64,000 bases of DNA, taken from Agaribacterium haliotis (lineage in GTDB: Bacteria; Pseudomonadota; Gammaproteobacteria; Pseudomonadales; Cellvibrionaceae). The DNA lies in contig NZ_NKQJ01000012.1 of assembly GCF_002312815.1 (NCBI RefSeq), forward strand, positions 1 through 64,000, given 5' to 3'. Both the position numbers and the translations under genes were made by a program. Below the pieces are notes generated by a model that saw nothing but the letters and a program-made list of their open reading frames with translations, was not told where the DNA came from and did no database searches. The first letter of the stretch is position 1. Every line of letters starts with the position of its first letter. Of this stretch, positions 1 to 10,057 are shown piece by piece.

Positions 1-45
1 TCTCTTGGTCGGGAGAAGCGCAGACTCTATCAGCTGGCTTCTCAA

Positions 46-1575
46 TTACCAATTGCACTTATTATGCGAAACCGCGTCTGGCAAACTGTTTTTGAGCGCA
101 TCGATAGCCAGTTGGACGCTCGCAACATCCTCACCAATCTGACCATTCAACTGTTTTTCTTTTTCAAGTTTAGGAATAAGCTCCAGCTTTTCATCTATAC
201 CTAATGCTTGATACTGTTTTGCCTGATCCAATAACTTAGGTAAGCGCTCGACCTCTGCTTCAATGTCATCTTTCTGACCTAGGACTCGCTTGATGGATTC
301 TCGATTATCTTTTAACTTTGCTAAAACGTCAGTGATATCTGCATCAAACTTTTCATGTTCGCCCTCAAGAAAACGTTCGATGAGCTGATTACGACTTTGT
401 TCATCTCGTGTCATTTCATAGATTTCGTTTTGCCCGTAAAGCTCTATACCAGGCAAAAGATCCGTTGGAAGATAGGGGGATATATTTCCTTGGGAGTCAA
501 CCACTACCGGATCACTACCGTGTTTTCGGCTTACTTTGAATCTGCGACCGTGCATAACTGATGAACGCAACGTAATTTCAACTAAACCTCGTTCTTTCCC
601 AAGGTTAGTATCAATGACACTTTTGTGCTGTTTGATTGCGTTAGGTGTTTTAGGTTCTAATCCGAAAGCATAGCGAATACATTCCAACAAGGTTGACTTA
701 CCAGTTCCACGACCACCAATCACAGCATTGAGATGGTCCGATAGTTCAATATCGACGCTATCCAGATAACCACCAACAAATCGAATACGCTCAATTGCCG
801 AAGCATAGCTTTCTGGCTTATCTGAGTTCAAACGAACTCTTGAACCTGCATCTAAAAAGGCTTGCTTAAAGGAAGCAAAGCAAGGGTTGGTCATTTTAAT
901 CAAACAAGAAGCACCCGATGCTTTGATATCCTCTGGTTTTGCAACGTCTGAGGAGTTAATAGCAGCCATTTCGCGCTCGCGCTTATAGTTAGGATCTTTG
1001 TTGAGGAAGACCTTACGGTAGAAATCATTTTCTATTCCTTTAAGATCTTCAATCGACTTGTCACCTGGTATCTGAGCTGCCATCAACCCTTCATGTTTCC
1101 AAACATGGTTCATCTTTCGACTGAGCACACCATCATCATTTATGCAGTGTGCGGCAAAGATAAATCCACCTATCTCATTCACTTTATCAATCAGCTGAAT
1201 TGCTGTGAGGTTGGTCGGCAATATACCTTCCTCTGGATCAAGTAAATCTAGACGCCCCAAAATCCGTTCAAGTTCTTGCGAAGTTTTGTTTTCATCAAAC
1301 AGACAAACAAAGTGAATTTTCTCACTTGACGCAATCTCAAAGCCGGGGAAAACAACAATCCCATTCTCAACAAAAAGATTGCGGATTTTATCAACACCAT
1401 CTACTGAACCATGATCAGCTAATCCAATGACCTCTATGCCCGCTTCCAGTGATGCCGCAAGCAGATTTTGGTTATATTCATCTTCCGTGATGCTCTGCTG
1501 TTGCCCACGATATTTTATGTATCCTGCCGGATTTACCTGCAATGCACATTTAAAGAAACGAGCTTTGGTAAACAT
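46..1575 (-). CDS. TrlF-like PHP/AAA ATPase, shortened C-terminus
   Basis: The protein has an N-terminal PHP-like region (GLADHGSVDG) followed by an SMC/RecN-type ATPase head with Walker A GGRGTGKST, then a coiled coil that stops abruptly. That layout is the TrlF family, whose members are usually several hundred residues longer, so the second half of the coiled coil and the distal ATPase half are missing. The first PHP metal motif, normally of the LQxHT type, reads LQVNP, so hydrolase activity may be lost. It is the last gene of the BREX operon. A GTG start at 1614 is possible, but the ATG at 1575 has an upstream GGAG and begins close to the conserved region. Its role is unknown; a link to defence is inferred only from its place. 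Confidence 0.7.
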   Translation of the reverse strand: MFTKARFFKCALQVNPAGYIKYRGQQQSITEDEYNQNLLAASLEAGIEVIGLADHGSVDGVDKIRNLFVENGIVVFPGFEIASSEKIHFVCLFDENKTSQELERILGRLDLLDPEEGILPTNLTAIQLIDKVNEIGGFIFAAHCINDDGVLSRKMNHVWKHEGLMAAQIPGDKSIEDLKGIENDFYRKVFLNKDPNYKREREMAAINSSDVAKPEDIKASGASCLIKMTNPCFASFKQAFLDAGSRVRLNSDKPESYASAIERIRFVGGYLDSVDIELSDHLNAVIGGRGTGKSTLLECIRYAFGLEPKTPNAIKQHKSVIDTNLGKERGLVEITLRSSVMHGRRFKVSRKHGSDPVVVDSQGNISPYLPTDLLPGIELYGQNEIYEMTRDEQSRNQLIERFLEGEHEKFDADITDVLAKLKDNRESIKRVLGQKDDIEAEVERLPKLLDQAKQYQALGIDEKLELIPKLEKEKQLNGQIGEDVASVQLAIDALKNSLPDAVSHNKCNW

Positions 1576-1618
1576 ACCTGTAATTACTCCATAAAATGGC
1601 GCGTCAAACGACACCTAA

Positions 1619-3694
1619 TCAATTAACCCCAAGCGCCTTAAACACGGCATCGACGGGATCTGCATAAAAGCTGATCTGGAATTTTGAAAACAACTCAGCA
1701 GGAACCGTTGGAATATCTGAGGCTGAGGCCATTGGGAGCAAAATACGCTTTGCGCCACTGTCCATAGCTAACTGAAGACTGCCTGCAAGATCTTGAACAG
1801 GATTTACAACACCACCTAAAGTCATCTCACCCAAAACAACCATCTGCTCTTGAATCGGTCGGTTCATCAGAATTGAACAGAACGCAATTAATGCAGCGAG
1901 CGATGACTTTGTACTTGGCCCCGTATTGTGGAGCTCAACAACATGGAGGTGATACTCATGATCAGAAAACTTCGCCGACGCACTTATTCTATTCAGGTTA
2001 CCTTTGAAATAATCAAAGCCAACACGCACAGCTTCTTTCGCTGCGGTATTCGAACCAAGGCCAGACACTGAGTGTTTACCAGAACCAGCCATCATCTGGG
2101 TTTCATAGCGATATAACCCAAGCTGCCCAGTGCTTCCCTGAGTAACCAAGTGCACGACACCAGCGCGAGGTAAGCCCTCAGGAATTAGCTTGCTGCCACC
2201 TTGTTCCGGTACATTGACGAAGAATTCTTCTAATGAATCGTTATCGATGTAGCTAAAGTGCACATCAAAAAATTCCATTCCGCCAAGCTTTTTCAATTGC
2301 TCTTTGACTCTACGTCTAGTTTCCAGCGCATAGGTCAGGCAGGCTCTTACATCATCTTTTGTGTACTGTGCGTCGGGGTGTAGAAGCTTTAACAAGCCCG
2401 AAACCGTTCTGCGTACAGCAATTACATCACGCTGATTAAGGTTATTACCGAGTTTGAAGAACTTATCGATAGCGTCCGCAAAACTTCTTTTGCGCATTTC
2501 ACGCATGTATTCAGCAAGATAGTCTGTGATTAATCCGTAACTATTGGTGAAAAACTCAGGACGCATCTTCGGTATTTCCCATCCAGGAATATAGGAATGG
2601 AAACGGTCAAAAAAAGCAGTGTCAATCATGGCATCAGGAAAAGGTGCCAACAGATGACTGGTCTTCACCAGTGTCTCAACGCTTTGATTGATGTTACCGA
2701 CGAATACCATGGAAGCCTTCGCTTCGATTGAATCACGACCACGGGCAAAAGACCCTGACGCCATATAATCTTTCATTATTTGGACGCCGTCTTTGTCTTT
2801 AAAGTTAATACCCGCTACTTCATCAAAGGCGACAACATCCCACATTCCGACCAACCCAACTTGGCGCGAGCTCATGTTATAGAACAAGTTCGCCACAGTT
2901 GTTTGTCCACCCGAGACAAGCAATGAGTTTGGTGAGCACTCTTTGTAGACATGGCTTTTACCTGTCCCTCTTGGTCCGAGCTCACAAACGTTGTAGTTGT
3001 TTTCAACGAATGGGATCATGCGAGTAATAAGATGCCACTTCACCCGATGCTCTAAGTTGGTTGGCTCCATACCCACGGAACGAAGCAACACATCCATCCA
3101 CTGATCGGTACTAAAATATCTTCTGGTTGAAAACACCTCATCCATGTTCATGGACGGCATTTGTATCGGTTTTAAACTCATAATGGAGAAAGGTGATGTC
3201 TTCTGACCTTCCTCAAAGAAATACTGCACGGTAATAATGCACCAGATACCGCCAGTTAATAATTTTTCGTTGTCTTGTACTATTTTGGTCGGTACAAGGG
3301 CATCCTTGATCCCCAAGTTAGACAACGCAGCTTCATAGACGTCTTTTTTCTGATTGAGCTTAACGCTTACTTTGTCGATGATTTTAAACGTGCCGCGTTC
3401 ACGGATCAGTGACTTCACTTTCTCCGCTTCATCTGGTCGGACATAGTTCTCAGCCAAGATTTTTTTCACATTATCAAGGCCTTGCATTACAACTTCGTCG
3501 TCATCGGACGCACAATACATGCCTAGTAAATACTCAAGCACATAGACAGGGACGTTAGCGCCTTCTTTCAATTGCTTTGTCAGATCTTTTCGAACGACAC
3601 GGCCTTTAAAATATTGGTTGAGCAATGCGTCTAAATCGGCGCTTTGCATCTGATTTTTTTCGTCTTTATGATCTTGTGAAAAATCAGTTGTCAT
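1619..3694 (-). CDS. brxL: BREX Lon-like protease BrxL
   Basis: BrxL is the AAA+/Lon-like component of type I BREX. It forms DNA-binding ring assemblies and is needed for phage exclusion in several systems. The 691-residue length is normal for the family. Walker A (GPRGTGKSH) is near residues 240-248, and the C-terminal quarter is a Lon S16-like domain with the GPSTKSS and SGAKRILLP segments that resemble the Lon Ser and Lys regions. A GGGGTG ribosome-binding site precedes the ATG. It follows pglZ by 16 bp and precedes the TrlF-like gene, as expected for the distal end of a type I BREX operon. Confidence 0.95.
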   Translation of the reverse strand: MTTDFSQDHKDEKNQMQSADLDALLNQYFKGRVVRKDLTKQLKEGANVPVYVLEYLLGMYCASDDDEVVMQGLDNVKKILAENYVRPDEAEKVKSLIRERGTFKIIDKVSVKLNQKKDVYEAALSNLGIKDALVPTKIVQDNEKLLTGGIWCIITVQYFFEEGQKTSPFSIMSLKPIQMPSMNMDEVFSTRRYFSTDQWMDVLLRSVGMEPTNLEHRVKWHLITRMIPFVENNYNVCELGPRGTGKSHVYKECSPNSLLVSGGQTTVANLFYNMSSRQVGLVGMWDVVAFDEVAGINFKDKDGVQIMKDYMASGSFARGRDSIEAKASMVFVGNINQSVETLVKTSHLLAPFPDAMIDTAFFDRFHSYIPGWEIPKMRPEFFTNSYGLITDYLAEYMREMRKRSFADAIDKFFKLGNNLNQRDVIAVRRTVSGLLKLLHPDAQYTKDDVRACLTYALETRRRVKEQLKKLGGMEFFDVHFSYIDNDSLEEFFVNVPEQGGSKLIPEGLPRAGVVHLVTQGSTGQLGLYRYETQMMAGSGKHSVSGLGSNTAAKEAVRVGFDYFKGNLNRISASAKFSDHEYHLHVVELHNTGPSTKSSLAALIAFCSILMNRPIQEQMVVLGEMTLGGVVNPVQDLAGSLQLAMDSGAKRILLPMASASDIPTVPAELFSKFQISFYADPVDAVFKALGVN

Positions 3695-3710
3695 GTTTCA
3701 CCCCAGCGCC

Positions 3711-6431
3711 TTAGAAAAAATCATCTTGGAATGCCAAATCAATGGTTACCGCGTATTGGCTATAACGGGTTCTCATTTCCGCATTCTCAAGTACTAATGT
3801 GTATTGAGCGTTCCTGTCGAATTGAGAGCCAATAAGCTTTAACCTAGCTTCGCGAGTACGTTCATCCATCACTTTACTCACGCTATCAAAGTTAATCGTT
3901 TCACGACTGGATACTTCATTACCTTGTGCATCGACGATATAGACATCCAACAACCGTGCGACAAAACGCTCGCCTACAGGGTCTGTCTGAATAAATCTGA
4001 CCTTGTCGATATTGTTTACTAATTTGATGGGCTGAGTGGCTGCAACAACACCTACCGGTTGTTTCTCATGTTTTGCTGCTTGTTCTTTTTGCAGCTCGCG
4101 CACATGCAGTACCGGTACGCAGACTTCCTGTAGCATCGCTCCGCCGTGCACAAACTTGGCACCACCAACGAAGTGGAAGCGTTGAGCCGCTTTTGGAAGC
4201 AGGAACTCGGTATCACTAGAGCCATGAGCCGTATCGTTAATTGAGCCTTTCCAACAGGCTTCATCTGAAGGCAAGTTATTACCAACGATATAACGTTTCT
4301 TGGCTTCTATCGCGCCAGCAGGTTTGGTTTTCAACGAGGTTTTGTCAGCCGCTACAAGTGCTTTTTGTTGGAAAAGGAAGCCATGGTCAGCAGTGATCAC
4401 AACTCGGCTGCCGTTTAGACGGTTGATGACCCGCCCAACGAGGTCTTTTAGCTCTTCAATGGCACTACGACAGGCTTCAAACGTTTTCTCTTCAGTTGCT
4501 GCCTTATCACCAATCGCATCAATGGTATCGTGATAGATATAAACTACTTCTACGTCTCGAACCTTGTCACGCCCCTCCTGGTTACTCCAGCTCATCAGCT
4601 CCTTAGAGCTCACCGCCATACCACCTACTTTTTGTAGGATGGCGTTGCGGTTGTCTAAACCCTGTGAAGAAATACCATCCACATAAACAGCCGTGCCTTG
4701 TTCTGGCTGGTAACTGAGTGCTTTATGAGGCAATAATGCCGCCATCCCAAGTTGGGTATAACTCGGCAAAACACCCAACTGCGTAGACACCTCAGCTTTA
4801 AATCGCTTCTCGTTGTTAATGATAGCGCCAAGCTCATTCGCAATTTCAAAACGCAGGGCATCAGAGATGATCACAAACACTCGTTTTGTCTGTTTCAGAC
4901 TCAGTCGTGTGCGAACTTCTTTTTCATAAAAGTCATACTGGTGCGGTACGCCAGAAATCTGCCACTTTTCAAGTAATTTTTGATTGGCCAAGTGACGATC
5001 CCATGCAAGGCCAAGCTCATATAAGTACCAGTTGGTATAAATGCTTTCGACTTCGTCGTCGAGCTGACGCAGTATGTCTGCACCTTTACTCAATACAGAG
5101 TGCACATGCTCATTGAACAAACGGTAAGCCTGGTCAAAACGATAAATGTCTGTGGTATAGGCGTCGTACATTGCTTTCGCGTTATCAAAGTGGAACCCGT
5201 CCACATAGCGATTTCGCAAGTGCATTAACTCTTCAGCGTTGCGGATAGCTTCATAAATTGCGAAGTATTCTTTGCGTGACAATGTCCAGTGGCTAGCAAG
5301 ACGTCTTGATAAGACCGTATCAAACTGAACCCGGTCTAGCGCTTTACTGCTATCGAGCAAATCACGAACTAAACCACGGATTATGGCCTGTTCCACAGCC
5401 TCGAACGTTTCGCATTCGATAAGCTCAACCGGATGGTACTGGCCAGCACGAGTCGAAATTTCCAACTGTTGGCTAAGCACCTTAGAGATTCTTTCGTAGT
5501 AAGCGGCGAAAGAGCGGCTGTCGCGCCAGCTCACCATAAACGCCAAGGCTGTCGCCCGGCCTGATGCGCTTTTTAGAACATTGTTAAGCAACCAATCGCG
5601 TTCAACACCTTCAATTTGGCTCCAGAATTCAGTACAGAATAATTTCAACACGAAGTCTGAGAAGGTTGGCTCTTCGACTGTATAGCCAAAACCCTCACTC
5701 AGATATGCCCAGAGTGAGGTCTCAAGATCAAACTTTCCTAGCTGGCTCCACACTTGTTTAAAGGCATCGGGCTGGCCAAGGCTTTCATCTTCATATAAGC
5801 CGTCAGCGCCAGCGGCGGGCGCGTCTAGCGCCGTGGAATAAGCGCGAAGTAACCCAAGCAGAATGTCCGACAAAGACGCAGAATCAGCTTTTACAACCAC
5901 TGCCATCATCTTCCTGTCTAACGACAGTTCGTCTTCGTTCTCAGTCACCCACTTTTTTAAACCGGCTATGCGCTGTTTATTGGCAAAAAAGCTCTGGCGC
6001 TTACGAATGTGCGTGCGTAGCGCCATTTTCGGGATACCCAGCTCATTAAGCAGCATGGAGCTGTGATCAGCAAAAAACTGCTCGCTGTACAAACGCACGT
6101 CTAGCAACCAATCACGGTCAGGCTCTGGTTCAGCACTTGGAAAATAGATAAGGAATTTAGCTTCAGGCTCATCCACTTCTATGCGTTTTTTCACTGCTAA
6201 TACGGATTCATTGCCCATATTGAGTATGGTCAAATCATTTGGCAGTACCCTGGCAGTTATATCTACCGCTTTATCGCCTGTTTCTTTTGCAAGCCCTTCT
6301 TTTGCAATAGATAGGGCGTTAGCTAAATGCTCAAGCTCTTCAGTAAAGCTTTGCTCTGGGTCGTACCAAAACACAATGCGGCTTTGTTCGAGTTTGGCAG
6401 CGACACCTTGTGCCAGTTCGCTAATCTGCAT
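3711..6431 (-). CDS. pglZ: BREX alkaline-phosphatase-like protein PglZ
   Basis: PglZ is the signature BREX protein with an alkaline phosphatase superfamily core. Metal-binding segments are visible as FVIISDALR near residue 521 and VVITADHGF near residue 680. The 906-residue length fits the PglZ-A form of type I BREX. The start codon shares one base with the pglX stop (TAATG), so the two are probably translationally coupled. In BREX it is required both for host methylation and for exclusion; its substrate is not established. Confidence 0.95.
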   Translation of the reverse strand: MQISELAQGVAAKLEQSRIVFWYDPEQSFTEELEHLANALSIAKEGLAKETGDKAVDITARVLPNDLTILNMGNESVLAVKKRIEVDEPEAKFLIYFPSAEPEPDRDWLLDVRLYSEQFFADHSSMLLNELGIPKMALRTHIRKRQSFFANKQRIAGLKKWVTENEDELSLDRKMMAVVVKADSASLSDILLGLLRAYSTALDAPAAGADGLYEDESLGQPDAFKQVWSQLGKFDLETSLWAYLSEGFGYTVEEPTFSDFVLKLFCTEFWSQIEGVERDWLLNNVLKSASGRATALAFMVSWRDSRSFAAYYERISKVLSQQLEISTRAGQYHPVELIECETFEAVEQAIIRGLVRDLLDSSKALDRVQFDTVLSRRLASHWTLSRKEYFAIYEAIRNAEELMHLRNRYVDGFHFDNAKAMYDAYTTDIYRFDQAYRLFNEHVHSVLSKGADILRQLDDEVESIYTNWYLYELGLAWDRHLANQKLLEKWQISGVPHQYDFYEKEVRTRLSLKQTKRVFVIISDALRFEIANELGAIINNEKRFKAEVSTQLGVLPSYTQLGMAALLPHKALSYQPEQGTAVYVDGISSQGLDNRNAILQKVGGMAVSSKELMSWSNQEGRDKVRDVEVVYIYHDTIDAIGDKAATEEKTFEACRSAIEELKDLVGRVINRLNGSRVVITADHGFLFQQKALVAADKTSLKTKPAGAIEAKKRYIVGNNLPSDEACWKGSINDTAHGSSDTEFLLPKAAQRFHFVGGAKFVHGGAMLQEVCVPVLHVRELQKEQAAKHEKQPVGVVAATQPIKLVNNIDKVRFIQTDPVGERFVARLLDVYIVDAQGNEVSSRETINFDSVSKVMDERTREARLKLIGSQFDRNAQYTLVLENAEMRTRYSQYAVTIDLAFQDDFF

Positions 6432-9400
6432 TAGTTAACCTCCGGGGCTGAACCGGTAATGGCCTTAACATCAGCCAACAGATCACCAAACTTGCCGTAA
6501 TTCACTTTCACACCATCATCAAGCTCCAGTGAAATACGCATATCTGCGTAGTGTTTTAGCTTGTCATCAAACTCTCGTAGCTCAACCTGTTTCTTGATTA
6601 AAGCATCTAACTCTTTCTTGAAGCGGTTCGCTTCACTGGTCGAGTCTGCCGTTTCAATCTGCTTCTCAAGTTGCTCTGCATAAGCATCGTATTTGCCTAG
6701 TAACGGGGTGACATACTCGGTACGCATACGCGAAAGCGTGCCCTCGTTGTAACGGTGCAGGTAAACCAGGCACTCAAAAGCCTTCTGTTTGCCTGAGCTA
6801 AATAGCCAATAAATAGGGCGTTTTTTGTAAGTCTTCAGGTGATCTTTATAGAACTGAGTCGATAAATAACGGCGAATCGTCTCAAGCGCTGATTCTGATT
6901 TCTTGGGCTTTATGGCATTTAAGCACAGTGACTCGGCAACAAAATCGAGATTTTCTTGTAAGTGTTCCTCACCCCAAACAACCTGAACAAACTCGCGGAA
7001 TCGGTTGGTAGCATCATCTTTAAACCACTCTCTATCAGTTAACGGAATAATTCCATCTTCATCGGGAATAAAACCCTCATAAGCACCATCAATTAAAAGC
7101 TCATCAAATTCACGACCTGCTGACCCAGCAAATACAAGACCTTTCCTCGAAAGAGAAAACCTCCCCATCATACACCCCATGGAGTACGATATTAATTCTG
7201 ATATTATTTTTGACTTTGACAATGGTTTAAAATCATCAACACTTTTTGACCCAAATGAATACAAAGGATTAACAAGCATCGTAATATTTGATACATCAAG
7301 CATGTTTTCCTTTTCAACATTATCAAAAGATTTCTCAATGACTTTATTATTTAGAGTCTCTAACTCAATTGCCCTACTGACTAACTCAGACTGTTTAGTC
7401 AGGCATTTCTCCAAAGAGCACTCTATATTGGTCTCGGCCACTTCATCTAAAAGCGCATTTCTCTGGAAACCCCATGAAACTTCTGACGAATCCCAATCCT
7501 TTTTATGAATATCGACTAACTCTTTGGTTACTTCTTCTAAACATTCAAACTTCCAAATAGGAAATTTTCTAACATCACCCGTTGTATAATTCAAAGTTGG
7601 GCAAAGTAATTTAGCAACTCCGTACACAATTGAAGAATTAAGGCTTGATAGAACATCCCATATCGAATATCTGTCGTTAGTGCTTACAAATATTCCAGAT
7701 CCACCTTGATCAAAAGTAAATCCTCTAGGTAAATATCTAACCGCAAATCCTGCTGTTGAAACCACGGTCCACGTAGCACCTTCTTGAAAATATTTATCCA
7801 TATTTCTCAAGTTTGCCTTATTGGCCTTTAATGCTTGACCGTCATTTTCATAATTAATAACGTATTCATTATTTCCATACCACTTTCTGAATTCTCCTCC
7901 TTTAGCGATAGGGTACCAGACTGATTTTTTACTATCGTTAGCAAATTCACTAAATTTATTTATATCTATTTCATGCCAACGTTTGAGGAATAAATCAATA
8001 TTACCATTGGTATCAAGCCCTTTAACCGCTCGCGCATCCAATAAGTCAGCATTTTCCATTAATTTGATAAAATCCAAGCTTGCCCAGTATGCAACAGGAG
8101 AACCTGGCAACTTCGTAAGGTTTTCTTGTTCTATCGTGCTATGCTCATTATTCCGATTCAAAAGGCTGATTTTCTTTTCATTCTCATCACCATCGACAAG
8201 ACGATAAAATACAGGCTTGTAACTATTTATGTATGTATTGTTAATAATCCAAGCTGTTGTTTGAACTACCTCTCCACCAATTTGACTAAACGCTCTTGCC
8301 CCTAGATGAGCCATAGTAACTATACGTTTGTATTGCAAAATTCGACGTCTTAGTTCTTCAAAGCTAGTTATGAACATCCATGAGTGCATGTTAATTTGGG
8401 CATTAAATCCTCTTTCATTGAGCAAGCTAAAACCTCTCTCCATAAAGATGGCATACAAATCTGCCTTGCTGTTTGCATAGTCATCTTTTGCGAGTTTTTT
8501 CAACTGAGAGTTCATGCTTTTACTTCCCATATAGGGAGGATTCGCAATAACAGCATCGTAACGAATAGATAAAACCAAAGCCTGATGAACAATTTCAATC
8601 AATTGCTTCGCCGCAGGCTTTTGCATTGAGTCACCTGATTCTTGCAGCTCGACAAGTGTGCTAAGTAGCTCTCTTAGTTGATCATACTCATCGCTTGGTA
8701 CATCAACCAAAGAACCAAAGGTTTTGGCCTGAGTAAATCTTGCCAACGTTCGCTTCAGCAGTTGGTAGCGGTTGTCTGCATTGAACAAGCTTAAATCTTG
8801 CTCTTCGTCAGAGAACAGTCCTTGTGATGTGCCGCTTTGCCAACTTCCCGATAGGTTGAGTGCTTTCCATAAGGTCGGCAGGTCGATATGGTTACTTTCC
8901 TGCAATGACAGTACATTGAGTCGCACGTTACGGGTAAAAATACGCTTATCGTCATCTCTAGCCATCATCATCAGCGCAAAGCCAGATAACTGCGCTGCAC
9001 GATCATCAATGTCTAGGCCGTAGAGGTTGTTCTCCAGAATCATCTTTGGAATGTCACGAGAGCGGAAACCACGCTCCTCGTAGATGGCTTTTAGCACGTT
9101 ATAGGCTTCAATCAATATGTGGCCCGAACCACAAGCTGGGTCAAGTACTTTGATGGTTTCAGGTTCAATAGATTCTGGCGTAATAGCCTTTAGCTGTTGG
9201 TTAACTTCGTCAGATTGTTCAGCAGGCTCAATGTAGTATTCCATCTGCGTTTTAATGGCAGAGTCTGGGTAGGTTTGCAGCCATTGGCGACCGACTGAGT
9301 TTTGTACCAGGTACTTCACAATCCAGTTGGGTGTAAATAGCTGGGTGGCGGCAGGGATGTCTTCACTCTTGACCACCTTACCCATTACCTGATCTTTCTT

Positions 9401-10057
9401 TTCAGAAATGTAAAACTGGTAAAGCCAACCAATCACTTCGACTTGTTGCCAGTCCTCTTCAGGAATGCTGTCTACCAATCCACGCAGAATTGAGTCGGTA
9501 CGTGTTAGGTTGTCTGGTAGAAGAAGCTCGGTTTCATCGTCCAATGCGTCAAATAAGAAAGGCATCGCTTCATGAAGCTTATGGCACTGGCCTAACAGCA
9601 GTTCACGATACAGCTCTTCGTCTTTGTTGCCCGCAAGCTTGAGTTCAACAATGCGAGCTCTATCTAATCCGAGTTCATCCGCAGCGTCTTGGGCATGGTC
9701 GATAATTTCAAAGCCTTTAGGGTTGTCTGGGTGCGACAAAACACGAAAACCGTGGCCTAGATAGTCATGGATTTCCATATAGCGAATAGCACACAGACGG
9801 TTGAACCAGGTATAGGCTACTTGTTCGATAAGTTGTGCATAACCGAAAGTCTTAAGTTTTCTGACTAAACGTTCTCTCGCTGTTTTTATACCTATTGGAA
9901 AGGCTTTTCCTTCGATAGAAAGAACAGAACCTTGCTCTTTAACGTCAGAAATTTGCTTGTCACTGTAAATCCCCAGTTGATTTAATTGCTTTGAAACAGC
10001 TGAGATAAATTCACGTCTTGCTTGGGGAGCATATTTTTTAAGTTTTGCAGTATTCAT
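6431..10057 (-). CDS. pglX: BREX adenine-specific DNA methyltransferase PglX
   Basis: PglX is the BREX N6-adenine methyltransferase that marks self DNA at a non-palindromic site. SAM-binding motif DPACGSGH lies near residues 306-313 and catalytic motif NPPY near 506-509. The C-terminal half, which holds target recognition, is markedly AT-rich from about 7.14 to 8.56 kb compared with both ends, suggesting exchange of specificity. An in-frame start exists at 10084, but the ATG at 10057 overlaps the upstream stop as TAATG and begins at the family-like MNTAKLKKYA. That gives 1208 residues. It overlaps pglZ in the same TAATG way. Confidence 0.95.
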   Translation of the reverse strand: MNTAKLKKYAPQARREFISAVSKQLNQLGIYSDKQISDVKEQGSVLSIEGKAFPIGIKTARERLVRKLKTFGYAQLIEQVAYTWFNRLCAIRYMEIHDYLGHGFRVLSHPDNPKGFEIIDHAQDAADELGLDRARIVELKLAGNKDEELYRELLLGQCHKLHEAMPFLFDALDDETELLLPDNLTRTDSILRGLVDSIPEEDWQQVEVIGWLYQFYISEKKDQVMGKVVKSEDIPAATQLFTPNWIVKYLVQNSVGRQWLQTYPDSAIKTQMEYYIEPAEQSDEVNQQLKAITPESIEPETIKVLDPACGSGHILIEAYNVLKAIYEERGFRSRDIPKMILENNLYGLDIDDRAAQLSGFALMMMARDDDKRIFTRNVRLNVLSLQESNHIDLPTLWKALNLSGSWQSGTSQGLFSDEEQDLSLFNADNRYQLLKRTLARFTQAKTFGSLVDVPSDEYDQLRELLSTLVELQESGDSMQKPAAKQLIEIVHQALVLSIRYDAVIANPPYMGSKSMNSQLKKLAKDDYANSKADLYAIFMERGFSLLNERGFNAQINMHSWMFITSFEELRRRILQYKRIVTMAHLGARAFSQIGGEVVQTTAWIINNTYINSYKPVFYRLVDGDENEKKISLLNRNNEHSTIEQENLTKLPGSPVAYWASLDFIKLMENADLLDARAVKGLDTNGNIDLFLKRWHEIDINKFSEFANDSKKSVWYPIAKGGEFRKWYGNNEYVINYENDGQALKANKANLRNMDKYFQEGATWTVVSTAGFAVRYLPRGFTFDQGGSGIFVSTNDRYSIWDVLSSLNSSIVYGVAKLLCPTLNYTTGDVRKFPIWKFECLEEVTKELVDIHKKDWDSSEVSWGFQRNALLDEVAETNIECSLEKCLTKQSELVSRAIELETLNNKVIEKSFDNVEKENMLDVSNITMLVNPLYSFGSKSVDDFKPLSKSKIISELISYSMGCMMGRFSLSRKGLVFAGSAGREFDELLIDGAYEGFIPDEDGIIPLTDREWFKDDATNRFREFVQVVWGEEHLQENLDFVAESLCLNAIKPKKSESALETIRRYLSTQFYKDHLKTYKKRPIYWLFSSGKQKAFECLVYLHRYNEGTLSRMRTEYVTPLLGKYDAYAEQLEKQIETADSTSEANRFKKELDALIKKQVELREFDDKLKHYADMRISLELDDGVKVNYGKFGDLLADVKAITGSAPEVN

